Counted from the first letter of the stretch, positions 17,841-27,335 are shown. The stretch is 64,000 nt of DNA from Pseudarthrobacter sp. NamB4 (GCF_005796185.1 NZ_VAHM01000003.1:186001-250000); one strand, 5' to 3'. Program-made: numbers and translations. The notes: generated by a model not told the origin, from the sequence alone.

Positions 17841-18098
17841 CTATTTAGCCGTCGGCTTTTTCAGCCAGGGCAGGACGGGGTCGCCCCCAGGGGCGGCCCC
17901 GTTTTTCGTTGCGCTCTTGGCTGCTTCACCGACGTGCGCCGCGATTCCCGGCGTCTGCGGAGCCCCCGGGGACGATTGGCTCGCGCCGCCGCCGGGATTC
18001 CTGCGGACTGCCGCCTCCTGCGCCGCGTGCACCGGCGCCTTGCCGGGTTCCTCCCCGCTGCTGCTTTCCCGGTGCCGCGCCGCACCGGAGTCGGGCAC
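17841..18098 (-). CDS. Possible small disordered protein, low confidence
   Basis: A minus-strand frame of 85 codons from GTG 18098 with roughly 80% G/C at third positions, rich in Ala, Gly, Pro, Lys and Glu and ending DPVLPWLKKPTAK. No family is recognised and no convincing ribosome-binding site precedes the GTG. Its 3' part is antisense to the strong terminator of the sulfur operon. Coding is possible on codon bias but not proven. Confidence 0.25.
   Translation of the reverse strand: MPDSGAARHRESSSGEEPGKAPVHAAQEAAVRRNPGGGASQSSPGAPQTPGIAAHVGEAAKSATKNGAAPGGDPVLPWLKKPTAK
17875..17906 (+). terminator. Strong intrinsic terminator of the sulfur operon
   Basis: ACGGGGTCGCCCC and GGGGCGGCCCCGT form a 13-bp stem (one G-U) with a 2-nt gap, effectively a short loop after end fraying, followed by TTTTT. 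It lies 44 bases after the last gene of the SAM-riboswitch operon. Confidence 0.9.
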
Positions 18099-18399
18099 CT
18101 TCAGTCACGGACGTAGTGCTTTCAGTCAAAAGAGGGAGTTGTTGGAGGGAGAGCCTGTCCGGCCTGCGGAACGGCTTCTCCCCGCATCACCTTACCCCTC
18201 AGTAACCACCGCCCAAGACTGCCACGCGTACGCTGCCGGTCCCTTTGTGGCAGCTGCCCCTGCGATTGGAAAGTGAAAGAGCCGGTCTGGAACGTGATGG
18301 GGGACAAGTTCCAGACCGGCGCTACATAGGGGTAATCGCTGCAGGTGTAAGAAGGGTTACGCAATCAGGGCAAAAAGTTAAAAAACTTTTCCGGGAGGC
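18099..18399. other. Gene-poor gap with one perfect inverted repeat
   Basis: About 300 bases between the low-confidence frame and the DUF1508-like gene. No reading frame with convincing codon bias or start was found. The only clear structure is the inverted repeat at 18281-18320. Confidence 0.5.
18281..18320 (-). terminator. Perfect 13-bp inverted repeat, probable terminator of the DUF1508-like gene
   Basis: GCCGGTCTGGAAC (18281-18293) and GTTCCAGACCGGC (18308-18320) pair perfectly around a 14-nt loop. On the minus strand the stem is followed by TCTTTCACTTTCC, a weak T-rich run. It is 80 bases past the stop of the gene at 18400-18771. Confidence 0.55.
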
Positions 18400-18771
18400 T
18401 CAGCGGGCAGCAGCAGTGCTCGAGCGGCTCCTGGTTCCCTGCCTCCGCGCCCCCTTCGCAAGAACGAACGTGTGCGCTGCGGCCGGGCCACGCGCATGGT
18501 CGCAGTCAATCCTGGCCGGAGCCGGCGTGGGGACAGCTGCCCGCGCCTGCTCCTGGACAAGGGCAGGAACAGTCGCGGTGACAACACCGGCGGGGCAAAG
18601 GTCGGTGACCAGGCCGGTACCGGCGCATTCCCGGACGGACGAGATCCCCGCCGCCAGCGCAGCCTTGTCAGCGTACGGGCCGGAGACAGCCACCACTGCA
18701 CCGTCCGGGGCGACGAGCCGGAACCGGAAGTGTGATTCAGCGTCAATAAAGGCTTCGAACCTTCCGGCCAT
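18400..18771 (-). CDS. DUF1508 (YegP-like) domain protein
   Basis: A 123-residue protein. Residues 1-55 form one YegP/DUF1508 unit: GRFEAFIDAESHFRFRL, VAPDGAVVAVSGPYADKAAL and the following helix GISSVREC. E. coli YegP has two such units; here one is followed by an Ala/Pro/Arg-rich tail. The function of the family is unknown. ATG 18771 was chosen because GAGGAGGG lies 7 bases upstream; a longer frame from 18939 has no such site. Confidence 0.8.
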   Translation of the reverse strand: MAGRFEAFIDAESHFRFRLVAPDGAVVAVSGPYADKAALAAGISSVRECAGTGLVTDLCPAGVVTATVPALVQEQARAAVPTPAPARIDCDHARGPAAAHTFVLAKGARRQGTRSRSSTAAAR

Positions 18772-18895
18772 GGCAATCCCTCCTCGGGTCACTGGGTGTA
18801 CCCACGAGTCTCCCGGTCCCGCCGGACGCCCCACAAGACCGGCAACGTAAACCCTGCGTAAATTGCCGCTGGCGCGGTTGCCGGCAAGACAATAC

Positions 18896-18929
18896 AAAAA
18901 CGGCGGGCACCTGTGGAGGGTGCCCGCCG
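18896..18929 (-). terminator. Intrinsic terminator of purA
   Basis: On the minus strand CGGCGGGCACC and GGTGCCCGCCG make an 11-bp perfect stem with a 7-nt loop followed by TTTTT. It starts 29 bases after the purA stop. Confidence 0.92.
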
Positions 18930-18957
18930 CCGTCGTCATGCCTGCTGCGAAAGCGCG

Positions 18958-20247
18958 TCAGTCGTTAATCAGGTCGTTCACCACGATGGTCTGGTCCCGG
19001 TCGGGGCCAACTCCGATGGCGGAGAAGCGCGTGCCGGAAAGTTTTTCCAGCGCCAGCACGTAGTTGCGGGCGTTCTCGGGCAGGTCCGCAAGGGTGCGGG
19101 CACCGGTGATGTCTTCGGTCCAGCCCTCGAAGTACTCAAAGATCGGCACGGCGTGGTGGAACTCGGTCTGCGTCATGGGCATTTCGTCATGCCGGACACC
19201 GTCAACGTCGTAGGCCACGCAGACGGGGATCTGCTCGATGCCGGTCAGCACGTCCAGCTTGGTGACAAAGTAGTCCGTGAAGCCGTTGACGCGCGATGCG
19301 TGGCGGGCCAGTACGGCGTCGTACCAGCCGCAACGGCGCGGGCGGCCGGTGTTTACGCCGAACTCGCCGCCTGTCTTCTGCAGGTACACGCCCATCTCAT
19401 CAAAGAGCTCGGTGGGGAATGGCCCGGCACCAACACGGGTGGTGTAGGCCTTGATGATGCCGATCGAGCGGGAGATGCGGGTGGGTCCGATGCCGGAGCC
19501 GACTGACGCGCCGCCGGCAGTGGGGTTGGAGGAGGTCACGAACGGGTAGGTGCCGTGGTCCACGTCCAGGAACGTGGCCTGCCCGCCCTCCATCAGGACT
19601 ACTTTGCCCTCGTCCAGGGCGGTGTTGAGGACCAGGGTGCTGTCGATGACCAGCGGACGGAGCCGCTCGGCGAAGGACAGGAAGTAGTCCACGATCTCGT
19701 CCACCACAACACTGCGGCGGTTGTAGACCTTGACCAGGAGTTCGTTCTTCTGCCGCAGGGAACCTTCCACCTTCTGGCGAAGGATCGACTCGTCGAAAAC
19801 ATCCTGCACGCGGATGCCCAGGCGGGCCACCTTGTCCATGTAGGCGGGACCGATGCCACGGCCCGTGGTGCCGATGGCGCGGCTGCCAAGGAAACGTTCG
19901 GTCACCTTGTCCAGGACCTGGTGGTAGGGGGCCACAAGGTGCGCATTGGCAGAGACGCGGAGCTTGGAGGTGTCGGCGCCGCGGGCCTGGAGACCCTCGA
20001 TTTCCTGGAAGAGGGCCTCAAGGTTCACCACGCAGCCGTTGCCGATGATGGGGACAGCGTTGGGGCTGAGAATGCCTGCCGGCAGCAGCTTGAGTTCGTA
20101 CTTTTCACCGCCTACGACGACGGTGTGCCCGGCGTTGTTGCCGCCGTTCGGCTTGACGACGTAGTCAACGCGGCCGCCAAGCAGGTCGGTTGCCTTGCCT
20201 TTACCTTCGTCGCCCCACTGGGCTCCTACGATCACAATTGCTGGCAT
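18958..20247 (-). CDS. purA: Adenylosuccinate synthetase
   Basis: A 429-residue enzyme that makes adenylosuccinate from IMP, aspartate and GTP, the first step to AMP. The N-terminal GTP loop is [11 protein letters not shown], then [25 protein letters not shown], the base-binding [13 protein letters not shown] and the C-terminal [13 protein letters not shown] and [10 protein letters not shown]. Full length for the family. ATG 20247 has GGAGGATCCC upstream. It is monocistronic, with its own terminator, and stands apart from purSQL. Confidence 0.97.
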   Translation of the reverse strand: MPAIVIVGAQWGDEGKGKATDLLGGRVDYVVKPNGGNNAGHTVVVGGEKYELKLLPAGILSPNAVPIIGNGCVVNLEALFQEIEGLQARGADTSKLRVSANAHLVAPYHQVLDKVTERFLGSRAIGTTGRGIGPAYMDKVARLGIRVQDVFDESILRQKVEGSLRQKNELLVKVYNRRSVVVDEIVDYFLSFAERLRPLVIDSTLVLNTALDEGKVVLMEGGQATFLDVDHGTYPFVTSSNPTAGGASVGSGIGPTRISRSIGIIKAYTTRVGAGPFPTELFDEMGVYLQKTGGEFGVNTGRPRRCGWYDAVLARHASRVNGFTDYFVTKLDVLTGIEQIPVCVAYDVDGVRHDEMPMTQTEFHHAVPIFEYFEGWTEDITGARTLADLPENARNYVLALEKLSGTRFSAIGVGPDRDQTIVVNDLIND

Positions 20248-20493
20248 GGGATCCTCCCCCATTCGTTCGGGCTGGCGGTTCCGGCTTCAGCGTGGCCGTC
20301 CTGTCAGCGCCGTTCATGAGAATGCCCCGAACCTACCGGCCTTCGCTGGTCCGCGGGCGGCGCAGCGACGCAAGAGTTCCGGGGCCCTTACCACCCAAGT
20401 TTAGCTGATGGGCCGCTTCGTCCACTTGATAACGCCGCCGCGGCCCGTCCTGGGGAGTAACGGACTCCTGCAGGGAAGGACCGCGGCGGGCTG

Positions 20494-20775
20494 TCAGCGG
20501 GTGCTGCTATTCGTCGTCGGCTTCCTCCCCCGGGCGGGAGGTCTGGGTGGCGAGGCTGTCCCAGAAGGATACTTGACCAGGTGGATGTCCCGGCCTTTCA
20601 CGGTCTGGCCGATGACCTCCAGTTCCATCGCGGACTGGCGGGCGTCCTGGTCTTTGAGGAACGAGACCGCGTCCAGCCGCCATGTCCCCCATTGCCGGCT
20701 GTGACAAGAAGCAAACCAACCTGGACAGGGTTGTCAATGCCTATGACTGAAACCTGCAGCCAGTTATCGTTCCGA
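20494..20775 (-). pseudogene. Remnant of an M14-type metallocarboxypeptidase gene
   Basis: On the minus strand two frames join into one sensible sequence: WLQVSVIGIDNPVQVGLLLV in one frame, then TWRLDAVSFLKDQDARQS and MELEVIGQTVKGRDIHLVKY in another. The last piece resembles the N-terminal strand of M14 peptidases (typical EVIGKSVEGRDI). The frame change falls at the CCCCC run 20686-20690, where one missing base would explain it. No zinc-binding region, start or remainder of the peptidase domain follows, so it is a short decayed fragment between purA and the metE riboswitch. The family call is moderate. Confidence 0.45.
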
Positions 20776-20857
20776 AAACCTGGCGCCGGGTACGCGGGCC
20801 GACACATTTCTGCAGTGGATTTGCTCCCTGGCAGGAGCCTGGCTTTAAGTGAGAGTA

Positions 20858-20966
20858 ACCCATCCGGAGCGGCTGAGAGACCTGGCTCAATGACGCCGCA
20901 GCAACCCACTTGGAGCAGCTGGTACCTGCCCATGAAGGTGCTACTGCCAGGACCGATGGAAAGGAA
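20858..20966 (+). promoter_or_regulatory. SAM-I (S-box) riboswitch ahead of the methionine synthase
   Basis: P1 5' strand CCATC (20860-20864), P2 strand GAGCGGC, GAGAGACCTGG, TGACGCCGCAGCAACC, a short P3/P4 region with the TGGAGCAGCTGGTACC stem, then GGTGCTACTGCCAGGACC and the P1 3' strand GATGG (20955-20959). AAGGA (20961-20965) follows 8 bases before the ATG, so the ribosome site abuts the closing helix. The core is nearly the same as at 9766-9933 but the P3/P4 part is about 65 bases shorter. Confidence 0.9.
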
Positions 20967-20973
20967 TTCCAGC

Positions 20974-22179
20974 ATGTCCCTGAACACCGACCACATCCGC
21001 GTCACCCACGCCGGATCATTGCCCCGCACCCCTGAACTGATTGCCGCCAATGCCGCCCGCGAGGAAAACCCGGCCGACGTCGAGGGCTACAACGAGCTCC
21101 TCACCGCTTCCGTGGTTGACCTGGTCCAGCGCCAGCAGAGCCTCGGCATCGACATTCCCAACGACGGCGAGTACGGCCACGCCATGTCCGCAGCAGTGGA
21201 TTACGGCGCCTGGTGGTCCTACTCCTTTGCCCGCATGGGCGGGCTGGAACTGGACAACGACGCGAGGTGGGCTGTTGAACCGAAGGAGTCAAGCCCGGGC
21301 AACGTCCAACTGACCGGATTCATCCACCGCCGTGACCGCACCATCTTCGCCGAGGCCTACAACGACCCCACCAGCGGCATCTTCACGGGCGGCCCGAAGC
21401 CGTTCCCGAAGGTGACCGGGCCCCTCACCTACACCGGCCAGGAGGCGGTGGCCTCGGATATCGCCAACCTCAAGGCGGGCCTTGCCGCAGCCGGGCTGAA
21501 GGAAGGCTTCGTTGCCGCCCTCTCCCCCGGCAGCGCCTCCCGCATCACCAACGAGTACTACGCCACGGAGGAGGAGTACATCTACGCCTGCGCCGACGCG
21601 CTCCGCGAAGAGTACAAAGCTATCGTTGACGCCGGCCTGATCCTGCAGATCGATGATCCCTCCATTGCCGAGAACTGGGACCAGATCAGCCCGGAGCCTT
21701 CCGTGGAGGACTACCTCAAGTTCACCCGGATCCGGGTGGAGGCCCTGAACTATGCCCTCCGCGGCCTTCCCGAGGAGCAAGTCCGGTTCCACCTCTGCTG
21801 GGGCTCCTGGCACGGCCCGCACACCACCGACCTTCCGCTTGCGGACCTGGTGGACACCATGCTGGAGATCAACGCCGGCGGCTACTCCTTTGAGGCCGCC
21901 AATGTCCGGCATGAGCATGAATGGCGCGTATGGGAGGACACCAGGCTTCCGGAGGGCAAGGTCATCATTCCCGGCATCGTCTCGCACGCCACCAACGTGG
22001 TGGAACACCCGGACCTGGTAGCGGACCGCATCGTCCGCTTCGCCGAAGTCGTGGGCCGGGAGAACGTCATCGCCTCCACCGACTGCGGCCTCGGCGGACG
22101 CGTCCATCCGCAGATCGCCTTCGCCAAGCTTGACGCCCTGGGCGAGGGTGCCCGGCGGGCCACCAAGCGGCTCTGGTAG
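20974..22179 (+). CDS. Core-type cobalamin-independent methionine synthase (MetE C-terminal family)
   Basis: A 401-residue protein covering only the catalytic barrel of MetE, without the N-terminal half. It should transfer a methyl group to homocysteine. Zinc ligands are visible: His273 and Cys275 (RFHLCWGSWHG), Glu307 (YSFEAAN) and Cys371 (STDCGLGGRVH). The N-terminal THAGSLPR is the usual start of this group. Short MetE proteins may use a methyl donor other than polyglutamyl methyl-THF; the donor cannot be read here. ATG 20974 follows AAGGA, whereas the longer open frame from 20581 runs through the riboswitch. A terminator follows. Confidence 0.88.
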   Translation: MSLNTDHIRVTHAGSLPRTPELIAANAAREENPADVEGYNELLTASVVDLVQRQQSLGIDIPNDGEYGHAMSAAVDYGAWWSYSFARMGGLELDNDARWAVEPKESSPGNVQLTGFIHRRDRTIFAEAYNDPTSGIFTGGPKPFPKVTGPLTYTGQEAVASDIANLKAGLAAAGLKEGFVAALSPGSASRITNEYYATEEEYIYACADALREEYKAIVDAGLILQIDDPSIAENWDQISPEPSVEDYLKFTRIRVEALNYALRGLPEEQVRFHLCWGSWHGPHTTDLPLADLVDTMLEINAGGYSFEAANVRHEHEWRVWEDTRLPEGKVIIPGIVSHATNVVEHPDLVADRIVRFAEVVGRENVIASTDCGLGGRVHPQIAFAKLDALGEGARRATKRLW

Positions 22180-22203
22180 CAGCCGGTCCTTCACGGCCAC
22201 ACC

Positions 22204-22254
22204 GCCGGTTCCGTGTCCCACACCTGAGGGGTACACGGGACCGGCGTTTCGTTT
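22204..22254 (+). terminator. Intrinsic terminator after the methionine synthase
   Basis: GCCGGTTCCGTGT and ACACGGGACCGGC pair over 13 bp (one G-U) with a 16-nt loop, followed by GTTTCGTTT. Confidence 0.82.
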
Positions 22255-22391
22255 CCCCGGGCTTGCTAAACTGGGCAAGGCCGACCCGGAATCGGCCCAC
22301 CCCAACTAACCGCCGCTGATGAACCGTGCCGCCGTGCGCCCATTTTCAGCGGTGGAAGCACCAGCAATCCCCGCAGGAGACCCAGCACTAC

Positions 22392-23021
22392 ATGACAGCC
22401 CTGGCACCCGAATCCTTCCATGAGCAGCTCCTGAGCCGCCGTTACGAACCCAACGTTGCCGTCGTCAACGAGCTGTGCGATGCCCTCCAGGACGCCAGGC
22501 CCGGCAGCGTGGTGCCGTACGTGGACCCCATGCATGATGTGGATGAGTGCCGCATCATCAGCCTCTTCTCGAACATCGGCGAGGCCGACCAGTCCGGTTT
22601 CATCACCCCGGGTGACCAGGACGCCGCCACGCGCATGCTCGGCATCCAGTGGAAGCTGGGCCTGCGCCCCGAATTCGTCATGCCGTGGAACGTCCACCCC
22701 TGGCACACAGCGGGCGAGGCCAACGGCAAGTTCACCCCGGACCAGATCCAGGCCGGCCTGAAGCCGCTGCTCAAGTTCCTGGCGCTCGTCCCCCGTGCAT
22801 CGGTCATCGTTGCCCACGGCACCGAAGCCAACCGCCTGGCCAACCTGCTGCTGAAGACGGAAGTCCCGCTGCTCTGGCGCCGCGGGCTGAAAACCTACAA
22901 GGTCCGGTCCCTCAGCGGCCGCGCCTTCGCCGGTTCACCGGCACGCCAGGAGGAATTCCTCGAAGACATGCGCGCCGCTTACGCAGACGCCATGGCCCGC
23001 ACGGGACTGCAGAAGGCATAA
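22392..23021 (+). CDS. Uracil-DNA-glycosylase-superfamily-like protein
   Basis: A 209-residue protein that resembles the UDG fold in outline: PYVDPMHDVDECRIISLFSNIG (about 43-64) in the place of motif 1, FVMPWNVHPWHT (about 96-107), a VIVAHGTEANRLANLL strand-helix (about 138-153) and LKTYKVRSLSGRAF near the C-terminus where the catalytic HPSP loop usually is. The catalytic His-Pro-Ser is not obvious, so activity is unproven. ATG 22392 has GCAGGAGA about 11 bases upstream. It ends at a convergent hairpin shared with the DUF3151 gene. The assignment is tentative. Confidence 0.5.
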   Translation: MTALAPESFHEQLLSRRYEPNVAVVNELCDALQDARPGSVVPYVDPMHDVDECRIISLFSNIGEADQSGFITPGDQDAATRMLGIQWKLGLRPEFVMPWNVHPWHTAGEANGKFTPDQIQAGLKPLLKFLALVPRASVIVAHGTEANRLANLLLKTEVPLLWRRGLKTYKVRSLSGRAFAGSPARQEEFLEDMRAAYADAMARTGLQKA

Positions 23022-23095
23022 CCAGAGAATGGGCCCACGCCCGCAGGGTTCCCTGGCCGAGCTTGCGAGGCGAGGGTGCGGGTGGGGAACGACGG

Positions 23096-23128
23096 CGGGC
23101 GGTCACCTTTTCGAAAGGTGACCGCCCG
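23096..23128. terminator. Bidirectional 15-bp hairpin between convergent genes
   Basis: CGGGCGGTCACCTTT and AAAGGTGACCGCCCG are a perfect 15-bp inverted repeat around TCG. It has no T-run on either side but lies midway between two converging genes, as expected of a tail-less actinobacterial terminator. Confidence 0.65.
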
Positions 23129-23152
23129 GCGTCGAGCTTAAACCGCTGGTCG

Positions 23153-23575
23153 TTATTTCGCTTCGATGGCTGCCTTCGCTGCAGGATCGGAGTCGTTGAG
23201 GAACTTCTCGATCCGCTCCGGCTCGTCCGCTTCGCCAATGGCAGCCGCGGCGCGGCCCAGCGAGTACAGTGCCCGCAGGAAGCCCCGGTTGGGCTCATGC
23301 TCCCAGGGGATGGGACCAACGCCGCGCCAACCGTTGCGGCGCAGCGCGTCCAGCCCGCGGTGGTAGCCCACCCGGGAGTACGCGTAGGAATCGATGGTCC
23401 GTCCCTCAGCCCAGGCCTCTTCGGCCAGCACTGCCCACAACAGGGAAGAGGTGGGATGCTTGGCCACGAGGTCCAGGGGCTCCTGGCCCGCATCCAGCTG
23501 CTGGTAGACCTCCGTCTCGGCAGGCAGGAGCGTGGGCTCGGGGCCCATCAGGTTCCTACGGAACTCGTCGGACAT
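23153..23575 (-). CDS. DUF3151 family protein
   Basis: A 140-residue actinobacterial protein of the DUF3151 family, with MSDEFRRNLMGPEPTLLP at the start, HPTSSLLWAVLAEEAWAEGR, SYAYSRVGYHRGLDALRRNG and GPIPWEHEPNRGFLRALYSLG. The helical, TPR-like arrangement suggests protein interaction but no function is known. It begins 2 bases after the fba stop; this neighbourhood is common in actinobacteria. A longer frame to 23662 is inside fba and is not used. Confidence 0.85.
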   Translation of the reverse strand: MSDEFRRNLMGPEPTLLPAETEVYQQLDAGQEPLDLVAKHPTSSLLWAVLAEEAWAEGRTIDSYAYSRVGYHRGLDALRRNGWRGVGPIPWEHEPNRGFLRALYSLGRAAAAIGEADEPERIEKFLNDSDPAAKAAIEAK

Positions 23576-23577
23576 TC

Positions 23578-24597
<1,020 letters not shown>

Positions 24598-24697
24598 GCT
24601 GACTCCTATGCTGAGGTTCGTCTGTGGGCTGGTAACCCTGGAGTACCGCTTACGGCTAGCACCATCCTAGCCAGTTCCGCCCGGAGAGTGCTGTGGG

Positions 24698-25405
24698 TTA
24701 CGCCCCACCCGCACCGTGGACTTGCTGGTTGAACACGTGCCGGCGCACCCACGCGTGCATGGCAATGGCCGCGGCGGAGGCGGCGTTGATGGACCGGGTG
24801 GAGCCGAACTGCTCAATGGACAGGGTGGCGACGGCGGCCTCGTGCACTTCGGGGGTCAGGCCGGGTCCTTCCTGACCGAACACCAGCACGCAGTCCCTGG
24901 GCAGATCGTAGGTCTCCAGCGGCACGGAGTCCGGGAAGATGTCGACGCCGATGATCGCCAGCCCCTCCCCCTGCGCCCACGCAACGAAGTCCGCCACGGT
25001 GGGGTGGTGGCGCACGTGCTGGTAGCGGTCGGTGACCATCGCTCCCCGCCGGTTCCACCGCCGTCGTCCGATAATGTGCACTTCCTTTGCGAGAAACGCG
25101 TTGGCGGTCCGCACCACTGTGCCGATGTTGAGGTCATGCTGCCAGTTCTCAATGGCCACGTGGAAGTTGTGGCGCCTGGAGTCCAGTTCCGCCACGATCG
25201 CCTCGTGCTTCCAGTAGCGGTACTTGTCCAGCACGTTGCGGCGGTCACCGTCGGCCAGGAGATCCGGGTCCCACTGGTCGCCTTCCGGCAGTTCGCCCTC
25301 CCAGGGCCCGACGCCGACCTCCGCCTTTGCGGGGCCTGTGTCCTGGGTCTGGTCCTCCTCCGGCATGGGATGCGGCTCGTTTGTCATACCGGGAGTTTGG
25401 TTCAC
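24698..25405 (-). CDS. SpoU/TrmH-family RNA 2'-O-methyltransferase
   Basis: A 235-residue SPOUT methyltransferase with an acidic N-terminal extension. Motif 1 is NIGTVVRTANAF (about 93-104), motif 2 VLVFGQEGPGLTP and motif 3 GSTRSINAASAAAIAMHAW, which build the knotted SAM site; the catalytic Arg lies in VVRTAN. Target RNA is unknown. The GTG at 25405 is 6 bases after minus-strand TAGTGT, matching the leaderless layout seen elsewhere here; the ATG at 25387 is the alternative and has no Shine-Dalgarno either. Divergent from the HAD phosphatase. Confidence 0.88.
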   Translation of the reverse strand: MNQTPGMTNEPHPMPEEDQTQDTGPAKAEVGVGPWEGELPEGDQWDPDLLADGDRRNVLDKYRYWKHEAIVAELDSRRHNFHVAIENWQHDLNIGTVVRTANAFLAKEVHIIGRRRWNRRGAMVTDRYQHVRHHPTVADFVAWAQGEGLAIIGVDIFPDSVPLETYDLPRDCVLVFGQEGPGLTPEVHEAAVATLSIEQFGSTRSINAASAAAIAMHAWVRRHVFNQQVHGAGGA

Positions 25406-25457
25406 CCCTCAACACTAGACTGGACCTTTCGGGCTTTCATTACACGCGGAGGTAGGC

Positions 25458-26285
25458 ATGGCAGAAGCGGACGAGGTCAAGGGAAATCCGGCGGTTTACC
25501 GCAGCGGCCAGGACATCGAATGCTGGCTGACGGACATGGACGGCGTGCTGGTCCACGAGAACCAGCCGATCCCCGGTGCAGCCGAGCTGATCCAGCGGTG
25601 GGTGGACACGTCCAAGCGCTTCCTGGTGCTGACCAACAACTCCATCTTCACCCCACGGGACCTTGCCGCGCGCCTGCGTTCCTCCGGGCTGGAGGTCCCG
25701 GAGGAAAACATCTGGACCTCGGCCCTGGCCACCGCGCAGTTCCTCAAGGACCAGGTGCGTTCGGAATCCGGCAACAGGGCCTACACCATAGGCGAGGCAG
25801 GACTGACGACGGCGCTGCACGAGGCAGGCTTCATCCTCACCGACCAGAACCCGGACTTCGTGGTGCTTGGCGAAACTCGCACCTATTCCTTCGAGGCGAT
25901 CACCACCGCCATCCGGCTGATCCTCGCCGGTGCCCGGTTCATCGCAACCAACCCGGATGCCACCGGCCCGTCGAAGGACGGCCCCATGCCCGCCACGGGG
26001 GCAATAGCAGCTCTGATCACCAAGGCAACGGGACGGGAGCCGTACATCGTGGGCAAGCCGAATCCCATGATGTTCCGTTCCGCGATGAACCAGATCGACG
26101 CCCATTCCGAGACCACCGCCATGATCGGTGACCGGATGGACACTGACATCATCGCCGGCATGGAGGCAGGCCTGCACACCGTCCTGGTACTCAGCGGCAT
26201 CACGCACAAGGACGACATCGCCGCCTACCCCTTCCGGCCCAACCAGGTCCTGAACTCGGTGGCGGACCTGAAGAACCAGATCTAG
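25458..26285 (+). CDS. HAD-IIA family phosphatase (NagD-like)
   Basis: A 275-residue HAD hydrolase. Motif I is LTDMDGVLVHEN with nucleophile Asp and acid/base Asp, motif II FLVLTNNS, motif III Lys in GKPNPMMFRSAM and motif IV IGDRMDTDIIAGMEAG, which together define the C2-cap NagD subgroup acting on nucleotide or sugar phosphates. GCGGAGGTAGGC precedes the ATG. It converges on the Tat hydrolase gene, with stops 10 bases apart. Confidence 0.9.
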   Translation: MAEADEVKGNPAVYRSGQDIECWLTDMDGVLVHENQPIPGAAELIQRWVDTSKRFLVLTNNSIFTPRDLAARLRSSGLEVPEENIWTSALATAQFLKDQVRSESGNRAYTIGEAGLTTALHEAGFILTDQNPDFVVLGETRTYSFEAITTAIRLILAGARFIATNPDATGPSKDGPMPATGAIAALITKATGREPYIVGKPNPMMFRSAMNQIDAHSETTAMIGDRMDTDIIAGMEAGLHTVLVLSGITHKDDIAAYPFRPNQVLNSVADLKNQI

Positions 26286-26294
26286 GAGCCGGCC

Positions 26295-27335
26295 CTAGAA
26301 CACCGTCACCCGGGATCCGCCGCGGGGCAGCGGGAAGTGTTCGTCCAGGAGCTCTTCCACGAGGGGCCGGTAGACGTTGGGATTCCAGCCGGGGCTGGCA
26401 TGGGCTGGCCTGGCGTCTCCGGTGTGGAGGCTGCTGGAGACCATGTTGGCCTTGAAGGCTACTGCCCAGGCCTCCACCGCCGTCTGGTAGCGGACGGTGC
26501 GGTCCCGGGGATTGCCGATATACGCCATTTTCGCGCCGCCGATTTTGCCAGCGAACCGGCTGCCGTCGAAGTGGTAGATGTAGGCCGACTCTGACTGGAT
26601 GAGGAGGCTGGACGGGGCAATGGGCGACAGCTGTTCAAGCGTCTGGTCGATGATTTGCCGCCAGCTGCGTTCGTCCTTGTGGATGACCCGTTCCCCCAGC
26701 TCATAACCACCACGGAGGGCGGAAGGGAAGCGGAAGCCGCGCTCGTACAGGAACACCACGCCGTCGAACCAGCTCTGGTCCAGCACGTCATGCTTGCTGT
26801 AAGGGCTGGAGTCCAACACGATGAACTGAACCTCCACACCGTGGATTTCCAGCAGGCGGGCGGCTACCTGGGTGGCCACCATTCCACCGAAGCTGTGGCC
26901 GTAGAAGAAGAGCTTGGTGAGCTTCTGGGCGCGGACATGCTCAATGACGGCAATCACAATGGCGTCGATGTCCAGGCCTTGATTGGAATAACCCACGGCT
27001 GCCAGCCGGGCCCGCTTGTTCAGCGCCCCGCGCAGCGAGTTAAGGATCCACTGGGCTTCTTCCCAGCTGGTCTTGTAGCCGGGAAACAGGAACCAGCTGG
27101 CGTCGGGGTAATAGGCATCCGCGAAATCGTCCGGGACAGTCAGGATCCTGTCCGTCCTGCGCCGGGACTGCACCTCCCGCGTGAGGAGCATGTCAGCCGC
27201 AAGCAGGCCCGAGGCCCCGGCCCCCGCCAGGAATCCGCGGCGGGAAAATTGCTTAAGGGCAGCACTTTCCGCCAGCAGCCGGGCCCCCGACACCCCGCGC
27301 CGGTCCTGCGGATTTACCTCCCCCTCATACGGCAC
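26295..27335 (-). CDS. Alpha/beta hydrolase with Tat-type signal
   Basis: A 346-residue exported serine hydrolase. The sequence SRRGFLAGAGASGLLAADM (about 31-49) is a twin-arginine signal with an unusually long n-region. The nucleophile elbow is FYGHSFGGMVAT (Ser about 145). The Asp and His of the triad are not certain; a late His occurs in LLDEHFPLP. Substrate unknown. The GTG at 27335 lies 6 bases after minus-strand TACGGT, suggesting a leaderless start; a start nearer the RR motif is the alternative. Confidence 0.8.
   Translation of the reverse strand: MPYEGEVNPQDRRGVSGARLLAESAALKQFSRRGFLAGAGASGLLAADMLLTREVQSRRRTDRILTVPDDFADAYYPDASWFLFPGYKTSWEEAQWILNSLRGALNKRARLAAVGYSNQGLDIDAIVIAVIEHVRAQKLTKLFFYGHSFGGMVATQVAARLLEIHGVEVQFIVLDSSPYSKHDVLDQSWFDGVVFLYERGFRFPSALRGGYELGERVIHKDERSWRQIIDQTLEQLSPIAPSSLLIQSESAYIYHFDGSRFAGKIGGAKMAYIGNPRDRTVRYQTAVEAWAVAFKANMVSSSLHTGDARPAHASPGWNPNVYRPLVEELLDEHFPLPRGGSRVTVF

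Noticed and set aside
20435..20489. Inverted repeat CCGCCGCGG/CCGCGGCGG
   Set aside because: The arms are short GC triplet-like runs 37 bases apart without a T-run; chance is likely in this base composition.
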